From Dyella marensis (GTDB lineage Bacteria; Pseudomonadota; Gammaproteobacteria; Xanthomonadales; Rhodanobacteraceae), in assembly GCF_900112865.1 (NCBI RefSeq), contig NZ_FONH01000002.1, forward strand, positions 354,713-418,712: a stretch of DNA of 64,000 bases, written 5' to 3'. Each line of letters opens with the position of its first letter. Position 1 is the stretch's first letter. Made by a program: the position numbers and the translations under genes. Below, piece after piece: positions 15,854 through 24,763 of this stretch. The notes below the pieces were generated by a model that saw nothing but the letters and a program-made list of their open reading frames with translations, was not told the DNA's origin and did no database searches.

Positions 15854-16541
15854 GCTTGAATCCCCCATCCTGTTCAGTGGGCCCATGGTCCTCCCGACCC
15901 TCGACGGCCGCAAGACGCTCACCCGCCGCGGCATCAATCGCCTGCTCGGCTTCGGCCAGATATCGGAGTTCCAGCCCAGCGACACCCGCGGCTATGACTG
16001 GGCCTTCCACGACCGCCATGCTCGGTGGCATGAGATCAGCCACGAACGTCTGCTTGCGGCCTGCCCCTTCGGCGGACCTGGCGATCGCCTGTGGGGCAAA
16101 GAAACCCATCGCCCCAGCATTGCCCACAGCCACTTCATGGGCGAATGCGACTGCGCCGACGTCAATGTCGAGTACCAGGCGGACAGCGCCGTTCGCTACT
16201 TCCCCGAGAGCCACATCGAATCTCTGTCGCCCGGCTGGTGCATGCCCATGGCCGCCAAGCGCGGCAACTTCGTTCCATCCATCCACATGCCACGCTGGGC
16301 CAGCCGCATTACCCTGGAAGTGACTGGCGTACGCGTGGAGAGCCTGCAGGACATCAGCGAGGCCGACGCGCGAGCTGAGGGAGTCGCGCCCACGGGCTAT
16401 ATGGCAACGAAGGGCGCGGAGCACATCGCAGGCTTTCGACTGTTGTGGGAGCAGATCAACGGCGCCGGCGGCTGGAACGCCAATCCATTGGTGTGGGTGG
16501 TGGAGTTCCGCCGGATTTACCAAGAGGCGCGCTCCGCATGA
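15852..16541 (+). CDS. ASCH-like phage protein
   Basis: 229 residues from ATG at 15852 (a TTG two codons earlier is possible). The opening ILFSGPMVLPTLDGRKTLTRR is typical of widespread phage proteins with an ASCH/PUA-like fold (usually LFSxPMVRAILxGRKTQTRR), followed by GDRLWGKE and PSIHMPRWASRITLEVTGVRVE. Known: ASCH domains are thought to bind RNA or modified nucleotides. Exact function unknown. Confidence 0.75.
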   Translation: MLESPILFSGPMVLPTLDGRKTLTRRGINRLLGFGQISEFQPSDTRGYDWAFHDRHARWHEISHERLLAACPFGGPGDRLWGKETHRPSIAHSHFMGECDCADVNVEYQADSAVRYFPESHIESLSPGWCMPMAAKRGNFVPSIHMPRWASRITLEVTGVRVESLQDISEADARAEGVAPTGYMATKGAEHIAGFRLLWEQINGAGGWNANPLVWVVEFRRIYQEARSA

Positions 16542-16846
16542 CGCTTGACGAAGCCATGGCCCTGGCCAGCCAGGACTGCCCACTACCCCACCGCGCTGGC
16601 GAAGCGCTACGCATCATGCGTGCCCACATCATGCGCCTGCACGCCGACACCGTGCGGCTCGACTGGCTGGAAGCGGAAGCGAACACAGTTCGCGCCTGCG
16701 AGGACGCCGGTGGCGAAGAGATCTACTTCGAGGCTGTGACCTATTACATGGCGACCCCTTCTGAGCGCGTGATCGGAGTTGGCGCGACGCCGCGCGCCGC
16801 AATCGATGCCGCGATGCTCGCGCCACCGGAGGCGCACCATGGCTGA
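16538..16846 (+). CDS. hypothetical phage protein
   Basis: 102 residues from ATG overlapping the previous stop. N-terminal helices (TLDEAMALASQDCPLPHRAG, LRIMRAHIMRLHADTVRLDWL) resemble small phage proteins with the RxDWLE pattern, followed by a short beta segment. Overlaps the DUF5131 gene start by eight bases. Confidence 0.6.
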   Translation: MTLDEAMALASQDCPLPHRAGEALRIMRAHIMRLHADTVRLDWLEAEANTVRACEDAGGEEIYFEAVTYYMATPSERVIGVGATPRAAIDAAMLAPPEAHHG

Positions 16847-17843
16847 TGGCACCAAGATCGAATGGGCAGATGCCACCTTCAACCCGTGGATCGGCTGCAC
16901 GAAGGTTTCGCCGGCGTGCGACCACTGCTACGCCTCGGTCAGCACGCCGGCACGCGCGCAGGGGATCGTATGGGGCGCTGGCCAGCCTCGGCGCCGCACC
17001 TCGGCAGCCAACTGGAAGCTGCCGCTCCGCTGGAACAAGGCCGACAACTACTTCGAATGCCGGTGCGGGCATCGGGGGGGATGGGATCAATTCGCCGCGC
17101 ATCCTACCTGCCCACTTCGACCGGCGCGCCGGCGCGTGTTCTGCGCCAGCCTTGCCGACGTGTTCGACAACGAGGTGCCGGCATCTTGGCGCATCGAGCT
17201 GTTCGACCTGATCCGTGCGACGCCGCACCTTGACTGGCTACTGCTGACGAAGCGGATCGGCAACGCCGAACGCATGATCGACGAAGCCGGCGGCTGGTCT
17301 GGTATGGGTTCGAACGCTCTGCGCAACCCGCTGCCGAACGTCTGGCTCGGCGCCACCGTGGCGAACCAGGCCGAGGCCGACCGCGACATTCCCAAGCTGC
17401 TGCGCGTCCCCGCCATGGTGCGGTTCCTGTCTATCGAGCCGATGCTCGGACCGATCAACTTCCGATGGACTCCGTACGCTCACCAGGCATCCGGCGAGTC
17501 GTATCGCGCCTATCTCGAGCGCCGCGGCGCCGTGAACGTATATGAGGCATTGCGCCAAATCGACTGGGTAATCGCGGGTGGCGAGAGCGGCCCCCAGGCG
17601 CGCCCTGCCCACCCCGACTGGTACCGCTCCCTGCGGGACCAGTGTGCCGCGGCCGGCGTGCCATTCCTGTTCAAGCTATGGGGCGAATGGGCGACCTATG
17701 ACCGCGGTCGAACCGATGGGGCGACCCTGGCCAGCCCCTACTCACTGGATCGCCCGCTGCAGCGATTCGGAAAAAAGGCCGCTGGGCGCATGCTGGACGG
17801 CCGCGAACACAATGGATTCCCGCTGGAGGCTGGCAAGGCATGA
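16839..17843 (+). CDS. DUF5131 (phage Gp37/Gp68-type) protein with three-Cys cluster
   Basis: 334 residues. Opens TKIEWADATFNPWIGCTKVSPACDHCYA, with Cys20, Cys27 and Cys30 in a CX6CX2C pattern like a radical-SAM iron-sulfur site. Further family marks are RVFCASLADVFD, LLLTKR, LGATVANQAEAD, RFLSIEPMLGPI and WVIAGGESG. Known: the family is common in phages and often has a TcmP-type partner; chemistry is not established. Inferred: a possible DNA or nucleotide modification enzyme. No TcmP-like partner gene is obvious here. Confidence 0.85.
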   Translation: MADGTKIEWADATFNPWIGCTKVSPACDHCYASVSTPARAQGIVWGAGQPRRRTSAANWKLPLRWNKADNYFECRCGHRGGWDQFAAHPTCPLRPARRRVFCASLADVFDNEVPASWRIELFDLIRATPHLDWLLLTKRIGNAERMIDEAGGWSGMGSNALRNPLPNVWLGATVANQAEADRDIPKLLRVPAMVRFLSIEPMLGPINFRWTPYAHQASGESYRAYLERRGAVNVYEALRQIDWVIAGGESGPQARPAHPDWYRSLRDQCAAAGVPFLFKLWGEWATYDRGRTDGATLASPYSLDRPLQRFGKKAAGRMLDGREHNGFPLEAGKA

Positions 17844-18358
17844 GCGACCTCTTCTCCCTGCAGAACGACTCGGTCATCTCGCCCTGCGGCCAATGGCGGT
17901 ACCTGATCCGCGAGCGCTGGGCGCCGGGCCCTATCGTCGGCTGGGTGTGCCACAACCCCAGCACGGCGGACCACCTCAAGGCCGACAACACGAAGACCCG
18001 GATGCGCAACTTCTCCATCACCTGGGAATTCGGCGGGTTCTGGGTGGGTAACCGCTACGCCGGCGGCCGCTCGCCGAACCCAGGCGACCTCGACGGGATG
18101 GATGATCCCGTCGGCCCGGATAACGACCGGTGGTTGGCTGAGCTGGCCAGGTCGGTCGACCTGATCGTCGTGGGCTGGGGCGACCTGTTCGCCACGCCGG
18201 AGCGCACCGCGCGGGTGGTCGAGATCCTGCATGCGTCGGGCAAGCCCCTGCACTGCCTTGGTGCCAACCGCAACGGCAGCCCCAAGCATCCCCTCTATGT
18301 CAGCGGCGCCGCCAGGCCTTTGCCTTGGCCGGCGACGCCCAAGGAATCACGCGCATGA
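17840..18358 (+). CDS. DUF1643 family protein
   Basis: 172 residues, ATG overlapping the DUF5131 stop. Family marks: GWVCHNPSTADHLKADNTKTR (usually MLNPSTADxxxDDPTxRR), FWVGNRYAGGRSPNP, DPVGPDND, VVGWGDLF and LHCLGANRNGSPKHPLY. Known: DUF1643 proteins occur mainly in phages and mobile elements; no biochemical role is established. Pairing with DUF5131 suggests a shared task. Confidence 0.82.
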   Translation: MSDLFSLQNDSVISPCGQWRYLIRERWAPGPIVGWVCHNPSTADHLKADNTKTRMRNFSITWEFGGFWVGNRYAGGRSPNPGDLDGMDDPVGPDNDRWLAELARSVDLIVVGWGDLFATPERTARVVEILHASGKPLHCLGANRNGSPKHPLYVSGAARPLPWPATPKESRA

Positions 18359-18618
18359 GCGACAAGCGATTCATCAAGCTACCCGAGGTCCAAAAGAAGA
18401 CCAGCCTGAGCCGTGCCGCGATCTACAAGCGGATCGCGCGCAACGCCTTCCCTGCCCAGGCCAAGCTGGGCACGACGTCGGTCTGGCTCGAGTCGGAAAT
18501 CGACGAGTGGATGCAGGCCGTGCTCGATGGCCGGGTAAAGCTGGAGCCGGGCGAAAAGAAGGAGCGCGGGCCGGCGCGTACGGGCGCTCTTGAGCGTGGC
18601 CAGCCCCTAGGGGCGTAG
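18355..18618 (+). CDS. AlpA/excisionase-type DNA-binding regulator
   Basis: 87 residues. A MerR-like helix-turn-helix: IKLPEVQKKTSLSRAAIYKRI, then FPAQAKLGTTSVWLESEIDEWMQ, the AlpA pattern. Known: AlpA activates integrase expression, and homologues act as recombination directionality factors. Last gene of the operon and convergent with the integrase, the usual excisionase position. Confidence 0.85.
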   Translation: MSDKRFIKLPEVQKKTSLSRAAIYKRIARNAFPAQAKLGTTSVWLESEIDEWMQAVLDGRVKLEPGEKKERGPARTGALERGQPLGA

Positions 18619-18626
18619 CCGGCGCC

Positions 18627-19835
18627 TCAGGCGCGCCGGCCCTTCAGATTCACCACCTTCCCGCCGTCCCTCAGGCTGTCCAGCAGGTCTGCCCAGGCCT
18701 GCATCATCTCCCGCCGGCCGGGCAGGTACTGGGCATAGTTGTAGCTGCCGCGGACACCGTCCTTCTCGCAGTGCGCCAGCTGCCGCTCGATCCAGTCGCC
18801 GTTCCAGCCCATCTCGTTCAGGATGGTGCTGGCCGTGCTGCGGAAGCCATGGGCGGTCGCTTCGTCCTTGGTGTAGCCCATGCGCCGCAGCGACGCATTG
18901 ATGGTGTTATCGGACATCGGGCGGCTTCCCGACCTCATCGAGGGGAACACGTAGCGGCCGCGCCCGGTCAGCGATTGGATCTCTTTCAGCAGGGCAACGA
19001 CCTGCCTGGCCAGCGGCACGATGTGCGGCACGCGCATCTTCATCTTGCCCGCCGGAAGCCGCCACTCCGCGCCATCCAGGTCCAGCTCGGTCCATTCCAT
19101 ATGCCTGAGCTCGCCCGGGCGGACGAACACGTAAGGCGCCACCTGCATGGCCATCCTGGTGACGAAATGGCCCTGGTAGGCCTGAATAGCGCGCAAGAGA
19201 GCCCCCACCTCCTTCCGGTCGGTCAAGGCGGCGTGGTGGACCGCCTTCACGATCTTCATCGCCCCCTTGAGGCTCTCGGCGGGGTTCACGTTCGCCCGGC
19301 CCGTGGTGATGGCGTATCGGCACACCTGGCCGATTCGCTGCCGGATCCGCTTGGCGATGTCGTACTTGCCGGCATGCTCGGCGCGCCTGATCAGGGCCAG
19401 GCACTCGGTCGGGGAGATGCCGCGCACGGGCCGGCGGCCGATCCAGGGGAAGATGTGCTGGTCGAACAGCATGCGCGCCTTGCTGGCGGTCGACGGCTCG
19501 AAGTCCTGCTGCCCCAACCACTCGTTGGCGATCGCCTCGAACGTGTCGTCCTTGGCGACGTTCACCAGAAGCTGCTCTTTGCGCCTAGCCTGGCTGGGGT
19601 CTTCCCCGCGCGCGAGAAGGTGCTTCTGGCGGTCGCGCTCCCGCCTGGCGTCCTGCAGGGACACGCGCGGGTAGTCGCCAAGATCGAGCATATTGGCGCG
19701 TCCCGCGAAGCGGTACCGAAAGCGCCACTTCTTCGCGCCGGTCGGGCGCACTTCGATGCAGAGGCCGCCGGCGTCCGCCTTCCTGTAGACCTTGTGCCGC
19801 GGCTTCAGCGCGCGCACCAGGGTGTCCGTAAGCAT
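18627..19835 (-). CDS. P4-type tyrosine integrase
   Basis: 402 residues, full length. N-terminal arm-binding domain (LTDTLVRALKPRHKVYRKADAGGLCIEV), a core-binding domain from about 95, and a catalytic domain with Arg239 (FVRPGELRH), His329-x-x-Arg332 (AHGFRST), His355 (LAHCEK) and nucleophile candidate Tyr365 (GSYNYAQY). All expected residues are present, so it is probably active. Known: this family integrates into tRNA 3' ends. Its gene starts about 175 bases from the 3' end of tRNA-Leu(UAA). Confidence 0.93.
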   Translation of the reverse strand: MLTDTLVRALKPRHKVYRKADAGGLCIEVRPTGAKKWRFRYRFAGRANMLDLGDYPRVSLQDARRERDRQKHLLARGEDPSQARRKEQLLVNVAKDDTFEAIANEWLGQQDFEPSTASKARMLFDQHIFPWIGRRPVRGISPTECLALIRRAEHAGKYDIAKRIRQRIGQVCRYAITTGRANVNPAESLKGAMKIVKAVHHAALTDRKEVGALLRAIQAYQGHFVTRMAMQVAPYVFVRPGELRHMEWTELDLDGAEWRLPAGKMKMRVPHIVPLARQVVALLKEIQSLTGRGRYVFPSMRSGSRPMSDNTINASLRRMGYTKDEATAHGFRSTASTILNEMGWNGDWIERQLAHCEKDGVRGSYNYAQYLPGRREMMQAWADLLDSLRDGGKVVNLKGRRA

Positions 19836-20009
19836 GTGAGTAAGGCTCCGAGTCGACTCGCTCGGGGCCGGACTGTACTCACTGATTTACTCACTCGCTT
19901 ACGTCGCTGCTCGGAGTCAAGCGGATACGCATGGAGACGCACAAATGGCGCTGTTATGCGGGTTCCGAGGGCTTAGGTAGACTGAGAAAGAGGCGTGAGG
20001 ACGGTCGGA

Positions 20010-20096
20010 TGGTGCCCGGAGCGGGAATCGAACCCGCATAGCCTTTCGGCTGAGGGATTTTAAGTCCCTTGCGTCTACCAGTTTCGCCATCCGGGC
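20010..20096 (-). tRNA. tRNA-Leu (anticodon UAA)
   Basis: 87 nt read on minus. Acceptor stem GCCCGGA pairs with TCCGGGC; anticodon loop ACTTAAAAT gives UAA; a long variable arm follows, with T loop GGTTCGATTCC; CCA is encoded. The 3' end faces the integrase, making this the probable attB/attR target; the gene is intact after integration. Confidence 0.95.
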
Positions 20097-20214
20097 ATTG
20101 CGGGAGATCTCGCGCTGCACGCGACATCGCGGCGCATCCTAGCATGCGCGAATGGTCCGCCCCGCGCGTCGCGCCGCATGAGCCAGCAGCTACCAGCTCG
20201 ATCGCGCGCACAAC

Positions 20215-20238
20215 AAAAAGCCCGCACAAGGCGGGCTC
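20215..20238 (-). terminator. terminator after tRNA-Cys
   Basis: On minus: AGCCCGC, short loop, GCGGGCT, then TTTT. It lies 17 bases past the CCA end of tRNA-Cys. Confidence 0.8.
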
Positions 20239-20254
20239 ATTGACTCATCTGCAA

Positions 20255-20328
20255 TGGAGGCCAGGGTCGGAATCGAACCGGCGTAAACGGCTTTGCAGGC
20301 CGCTGCATGACCACTCTGCCACCTGGCC
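20255..20328 (-). tRNA. tRNA-Cys (anticodon GCA)
   Basis: 74 nt on minus. Begins GGCCAGGTGGCAGAGTGG, anticodon region CCTGCAAAG gives GCA, T loop GGTTCGATTCC, acceptor closes with CCTGGCC then TCCA. Confidence 0.95.
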
Positions 20329-20370
20329 ATTGCCGGCGAATCGTAACCGGAAAGATCACGCTTCGCCTTA

Positions 20371-20402
20371 AAAAACAAAACCCCGGCGATCCGAGGTTTT
20401 GC
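20371..20402 (-). terminator. terminator after first tRNA-Gly
   Basis: On minus: AAAACCTCGG, loop ATCG, CCGGGGTTTT, then GTTTTTT. The stem has one G-U pair. Ends nine bases from the CCA of tRNA-Gly at 20411. Confidence 0.75.
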
Positions 20403-20410
20403 TGAAAAAC

Positions 20411-20486
<76 letters not shown>

Positions 20487-20607
20487 ATCGGAGTCGGAAA
20501 TCATAGCAGAAGATCGGGATTTGTGAAGAGGCCGGCCCGCCTTTTTTACGCGCCGTTACCGTTTTCACCGAGCGCCCGTCCCGGCTTTGAGCCTGGCCCG
20601 AAAACGC

Positions 20608-20633
20608 AAAAGCCCCGGGTTTACCGGGGCTTT
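20608..20633 (-). terminator. terminator after second tRNA-Gly
   Basis: Perfect ten-base arms AAAGCCCCGG/CCGGGGCTTT around a five-base loop, 10 bases from the CCA end of the tRNA at 20644; T-rich tail on minus. Confidence 0.8.
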
Positions 20634-20643
20634 CATCGAAACC

Positions 20644-20719
<76 letters not shown>

Positions 20720-20767
20720 ATCGGAGTCGCGCATTGTAATGGCTAAAGCGCGGTCGTCAAGCCTCTG

Positions 20768-21385
20768 TCATACGGGGTCGTTGGGGGCGTTTACCGGCTC
20801 GCGGCGAGGCGGTTCGCCGCGCAGCATCGGCCACGCGGCACGCAGGTAGTACAAGCCTGACCAGATGGTCAGCACACCGGCCACCACCAGCAGGGCTTCG
20901 CCGATGTGATACAGGCGCAGCGCCTCCGCACTCTTCTCGTGCTGCACGATCAGCACCACCAGCGCGATCATCTGCATCACGGTCTTGAGCTTGCCGATGA
21001 AGGCCACCTTCACCGCGGCGCGCATGCCGATTTCAGCCATCCATTCGCGCAGCGCCGACACGCTGATCTCGCGCCCGACGATCACCGCCGCGGTGACCGC
21101 CATCAGGATGCCTGCCCAGCCGCCGCGATGCGATTCCACCAGCAGGAACAGCGTCACCGCCACCATCAGCTTGTCGGCCACCGGATCCAGGAACGCGCCG
21201 AAGGCCGAGGTCAGGTTCATCCGGCGCGCCAGGTAGCCGTCCAGCCAGTCGGTCAAGGCCGCCAGCAGGAACACCACCGCGGCGGTGATGTTGTGGCCCG
21301 GGAACTGCCAGTAGAACACCACCACCATCACCGGCAGCAGCGCCACGCGGAACAAGGTGAGCCAGGTCGGCAGATTGATGCGCAT
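20768..21385 (-). CDS. pgsA: CDP-diacylglycerol-glycerol-3-phosphate 3-phosphatidyltransferase
   Basis: 205 residues from MRINLPTWLTLFR, the usual PgsA opening; an ATG six codons upstream has no better ribosome site. Several membrane helices and the CDP-alcohol phosphotransferase signature DGYLAR-x8-GAFLDPVADK with all three aspartates. Makes phosphatidylglycerophosphate, the committed step to phosphatidylglycerol and cardiolipin, in the inner membrane. It follows uvrC on the same strand, and the tRNA cluster lies downstream, an order familiar from many gammaproteobacteria. Confidence 0.93.
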   Translation of the reverse strand: MRINLPTWLTLFRVALLPVMVVVFYWQFPGHNITAAVVFLLAALTDWLDGYLARRMNLTSAFGAFLDPVADKLMVAVTLFLLVESHRGGWAGILMAVTAAVIVGREISVSALREWMAEIGMRAAVKVAFIGKLKTVMQMIALVVLIVQHEKSAEALRLYHIGEALLVVAGVLTIWSGLYYLRAAWPMLRGEPPRREPVNAPNDPV

Positions 21386-21456
21386 AGGTTGCTCAGCTCT
21401 CATGGGCGCAGTGTCGCATGCGCCGTCTAGCGCGCTGCCGTGGCAGCCACGTCGGT

Positions 21457-23283
21457 TCAGCCGTGCAGCGCCGCATAGATGCGCTCCGCCAGGCCACGGT
21501 CGATACCCTTGATCTTGGTCAGCTCTTCCACGCCGGCGGCCTCGACCCCGCCGAGGCCGCCGAAGGCTTTCAACAGCGCGGTGCGCCGGCGTGCGCCGAT
21601 GCCCGGCACGTCCTCCAGCACGCTGCGTTCGCGCGCTTTCTCGCGCCGCTTGCGATGGCCGCTGATGGCGAAGCGGTGCGCCTCGTCGCGCACCGCGGCG
21701 ACCAGGTGCAGCGCCGGCGAGGCGGGACCCGGATGCAGCTCGCGGCCGCTGTCGGCCAGGATCAGTGTCTCCTCGCCCGCGCGCCGGCCAGGCCCCTTGG
21801 CCACGCCGACCACGCGGATGCCAGTGACGCCCAGCTCCTTCAGCACGTCCAGCGCCTGCGCCACCTGCCCGCTGCCACCGTCGATCAGCAGGATGTCGGG
21901 GCTGGCGCCCACGCCTTCCGCTACTTTGCGGAAACGCCGCGTCAGCGCCTGGTGCATCGCCGCGTAGTCGTCGCCCGGCGTGATGCCGGCGATATTGAAG
22001 CGCCGGTAGTGCGATTTCTCCGGTCCTTCCGGACCGAACACCACACATGAGGCCACCGTCGCCTCGCCCATGGTGTGGCTGATGTCGAAGCATTCGAGCC
22101 GCCGCGGCGATTCGTCCAGTTCCAGCAGCCGCTGCAGGTCGTCGAAGCGCGCGCCCAGCGTCTGCCGGCTGGCCAGGCGTGCGGTGAGCGAGGCCTGCGC
22201 ATTGCGCTCGGCCATCTGCAGGAAGCGCGCGCGTTCGCCGCGCACGCTGGCCTTCAACTCCACCGTGCGGCCCGATTGCTGGGTCAGCACCTCGGCCAGG
22301 ATCGCCTGGTCAGGAATGGTTTCGCACAGGATCAGCTCGCGCGGCACCGGCCGGTCCAGGTAGTACTGCGCGATGAACTGGGCGATCACGTCGCCGGGCT
22401 CGGCATCCAGCGGCAGGCGCGGGAAGAAATCGCGCGTGCCCAGGCTGATGCCGTTGCGGAAGAACAGCACGCTGACGCAGGCCATGCCCGCCTCGATGCG
22501 GCAGGCGATGACATCCATGTCGGCGCTGGCGCCGTGCACGTGGTGCTGCGCCTGCAGGCCGCGCAGCGCGGCGACCTGGTCGCGCATGGACGCGGCGCGC
22601 TCGAACTCCAGCGACTTGCTCGCCTGCTCCATCGACGCCACCAGCTCGTCGATCACCGCGCTGCTGCGTCCTTCCAGGAACATCTCGGCATGGCGCACGT
22701 CGCTGCGGTAGTCGTCCACCGCGATCAGCTGCACGCAAGGCGCCGTGCAGCGACCGATCTGGTGCTGCAGGCATGGCCGCGAGCGGTTGCGGAAATAGCT
22801 GTCCTCGCACTGCCGCACCTTGAACAGCTTCTGCATCAGGTTGAGGCTCTCGCGCACGGCGAAGGCGCTCGGGTACGGCCCGAAATAGCGGCCCGGCAGG
22901 TTCTTGGCGCCGCGGTGGAAAGCCAGCCGCGGATAGTCCTCTTTACTGGACAGATAGATGTACGGATAGCTTTTGTCGTCGCGCAGCAGGATGTTGTAGC
23001 GCGGCTTCAGCGACTTGATCAGCTGCGATTCCAGCAGCAGCGCCTCGCCCTCGGTGCGCGTGATGGTGATCTCCGCGCGGTCGATCTGCGAGACCATCGA
23101 GGCGATGCGCGGTTCCATCCGCGGCTTGAGGAAATAGCTGCCGACCCGCTTCTTGAGATTGCCCGCCTTGCCGACGTAGAGCAGTTCGCCCTCGGCATCG
23201 AAATAACGATAGACGCCGGGCGAGGTGGTCAGGGTGCTGACGAAGGCCTTGCCGTCGAAGGCCTGCGGCGGAGTGGGCTGCAT
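21457..23283 (-). CDS. uvrC: excinuclease ABC subunit C
   Basis: 608 residues (E. coli 610) from the ATG at 23283; in-frame codons further upstream overlap the phosphatase gene region and are not family-like. GIY-YIG nuclease domain (SPGVYRYFDAEGELLYVGKA, about 17-37), UVR motif (SLEFERAASMRDQVAALR), RNase H-like 5' nuclease domain (ECFDISHTMGEATVASCVVF) and two helix-hairpin-helix motifs at the end (VPGIGARRRTALL, IKGIDRGLAERI). Makes both incisions around lesions handed over by UvrAB. Confidence 0.96.
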   Translation of the reverse strand: MQPTPPQAFDGKAFVSTLTTSPGVYRYFDAEGELLYVGKAGNLKKRVGSYFLKPRMEPRIASMVSQIDRAEITITRTEGEALLLESQLIKSLKPRYNILLRDDKSYPYIYLSSKEDYPRLAFHRGAKNLPGRYFGPYPSAFAVRESLNLMQKLFKVRQCEDSYFRNRSRPCLQHQIGRCTAPCVQLIAVDDYRSDVRHAEMFLEGRSSAVIDELVASMEQASKSLEFERAASMRDQVAALRGLQAQHHVHGASADMDVIACRIEAGMACVSVLFFRNGISLGTRDFFPRLPLDAEPGDVIAQFIAQYYLDRPVPRELILCETIPDQAILAEVLTQQSGRTVELKASVRGERARFLQMAERNAQASLTARLASRQTLGARFDDLQRLLELDESPRRLECFDISHTMGEATVASCVVFGPEGPEKSHYRRFNIAGITPGDDYAAMHQALTRRFRKVAEGVGASPDILLIDGGSGQVAQALDVLKELGVTGIRVVGVAKGPGRRAGEETLILADSGRELHPGPASPALHLVAAVRDEAHRFAISGHRKRREKARERSVLEDVPGIGARRRTALLKAFGGLGGVEAAGVEELTKIKGIDRGLAERIYAALHG

Positions 23284-23350
23284 AGGAGGAATTCTAACGG
23301 GATTCGCCTCTCTCTTATGGAGGCCGGCGTCGCCATTGCAATGGCGTGGC

Positions 23351-23818
23351 TCAGCGGCGGCGCAGGCGCTCGAGCAGTCCCGCCACGCCCCGCTCGGCCA
23401 GCGCCACGCAGCGGGTGAAGCCATCGGCGTCGCCGTAGTACGGATCCGGAAAATCCTCCGGCGGCGCGGCGCCGGACCAGGTCAGGAACCGGCCGGTTTC
23501 GGCCCGTGAGCGCGGCGTGACGAACCGGCCGATGCCGCGCAGATTGTCGCCGTCCATGCCGAACACGAAGTCGTACTCGTCCAGGTCCGCCGCCCGCAGC
23601 TGCCGGGCGCGATGCGCCGAGAGATCGAAGCCGGCCGCGGCCGCGGCACTCAGCATGCGCGGATCGGCGCCCTCGCCCACATGCCAGTGACCGGTGCCGC
23701 AGGAAGCGACTTCCACGGCCAGGCCGGCCTCGGCGCAGCGCCGGCGCGCGACGCCTTCGACCAACGGTGAGCGGCAGATATTCCCGAGGCAGACGAACAG
23801 AATGCGCAGCGCGCTCAT
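23351..23818 (-). CDS. low-molecular-weight protein tyrosine phosphatase
   Basis: 155 residues. P-loop [10 protein letters not shown] (CX5R catalytic loop) near the N-terminus and the general-acid loop DPYYGD near the end. Cytoplasmic phosphatase; bacterial members act on tyrosine kinases of polysaccharide export or on other targets. Its start codon overlaps the stop of kdsB (ATGA), so the two are co-translated, although no capsule genes are nearby. Confidence 0.9.
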   Translation of the reverse strand: MSALRILFVCLGNICRSPLVEGVARRRCAEAGLAVEVASCGTGHWHVGEGADPRMLSAAAAAGFDLSAHRARQLRAADLDEYDFVFGMDGDNLRGIGRFVTPRSRAETGRFLTWSGAAPPEDFPDPYYGDADGFTRCVALAERGVAGLLERLRRR

Positions 23819-24594
23819 CCCTGCCCCGCCAGCCATTGCTCCGCGCGGATCACATCGGCTTCGGTATCGATGCCCGGTGGGAACGGCTCCGGCGTCAGGC
23901 GCACGGCAATCGGGTGGCCATGTTCCAGCACGCGCAGCTGTTCCAGCGATTCGGCCTGTTCCAGCGGCGTGCGTTCGAGGCTCGTGTAGCGCTGCAGGAA
24001 ACCGGCGCGGTAGGCGTAGATGCCGATATGGCGCAGGAACGGCACCCCGGGCGGCAGCTGGTCGTGGCTGGCGGCGAAAGCGTCGCGCGCCCACGGCAGC
24101 GGTGCGCGGCTGAAGTACAACGCGCGGCCGGACGCGGTGCGCACCAGCTTCACCACGTTCGGATCGAACAGCTCGTGCGCATCGAGGATGGGCGTGGCCA
24201 GCGTGGCCATCGGCGCATCGTCCTCGGCCAGCGCGCGCGCCACCTCGCGGATGCCGGCGGCGGGTGCGAACGGCTCGTCGCCCTGCAGGTTCACCACGAT
24301 GGCGTCGTCGGCCCAGCCGTAATGCGCGGCGCATTCGGCCAGGCGGTCGCTGCCGGAGGCGTGGTCGGCGCGGGTCATGCAGATGTCGATGCCTTCCTGC
24401 CCCGCCAGCGCAGCGGCGACGCGCGGGTCGTCCACCGCCACCACCACCCGGGCGGCGCCGGCCTGCAGCGCGCGCCGGGCGACGCGCACCACCATCGGCA
24501 CGCCACCGAGTTCGCGCAGCGGCTTGGCCGGGAGGCGCGTGGAGCCGTAGCGGGCGGGGATGGCGACGATGAAGGGGGGAAGCTGTGCGGACAT
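23815..24594 (-). CDS. kdsB: CMP-KDO synthetase
   Basis: 259 residues. Nucleotidyltransferase opening [50 protein letters not shown] and HIGIYAYR, all typical of KdsB. Activates KDO with CTP for lipid A-core assembly in the cytoplasm. Overlaps the phosphatase gene by four bases; an inverted REP pair separates it from aroA. Confidence 0.95.
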   Translation of the reverse strand: MSAQLPPFIVAIPARYGSTRLPAKPLRELGGVPMVVRVARRALQAGAARVVVAVDDPRVAAALAGQEGIDICMTRADHASGSDRLAECAAHYGWADDAIVVNLQGDEPFAPAAGIREVARALAEDDAPMATLATPILDAHELFDPNVVKLVRTASGRALYFSRAPLPWARDAFAASHDQLPPGVPFLRHIGIYAYRAGFLQRYTSLERTPLEQAESLEQLRVLEHGHPIAVRLTPEPFPPGIDTEADVIRAEQWLAGQG

Positions 24595-24659
24595 GAGGAC
24601 CTCGTGCAGAGGCCGCCAAGCCTAACCGCTGGGCGGTGTCCAGACGAGCCCGGGCACGC

Positions 24660-24748
24660 GTAGGTTGGGGTGAGCCGCAGGCGAACCCCAACGGGGCGTC
24701 TGTGATGTGAGGCCTGTTGGGGTTCGCCTGCGGCTCACCCCAACCTAC
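24660..24748. repeat. REP-like inverted repeat pair
   Basis: Two 33-base units at 24660-24692 and 24716-24748 are perfect inverted copies of each other. Each unit is itself imperfectly palindromic (GTTGGGGT and ACCCCAAC near its ends). A close relative lies at 49589-49673, so this is a dispersed family of the REP/BIME type. No RAYT-type transposase gene is in the window. Confidence 0.85.
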
Positions 24749-24763
24749 GCCGGGCGCCTGGTT

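Larger units (their letters stand above)
1..20010. mobile_element. integrated phage-like element (right part only)
   Basis: Seen: a run of short genes with overlapping stop and start codons, a repressor fragment at the left edge, an AlpA-type regulator and a tyrosine integrase at the right edge, and no housekeeping genes. The integrase lies directly beside the 3' end of tRNA-Leu(UAA). Known: P4-type integrases commonly recombine into the 3' end of tRNA genes. Inferred: the right att site overlaps the end of the tRNA at about 20010; the left end is outside the window. No capsid, tail or lysis genes are visible, so this is the early/regulatory arm of a prophage, or a non-phage integrative element. 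Confidence 0.85.

Noticed and set aside
15365-15859. Plus-strand frame behind a consensus AGGAGGT
   Set aside because: It is antisense to two minus-strand genes that each have good ribosome sites and protein-like sequences; its own translation looks like a shadow.
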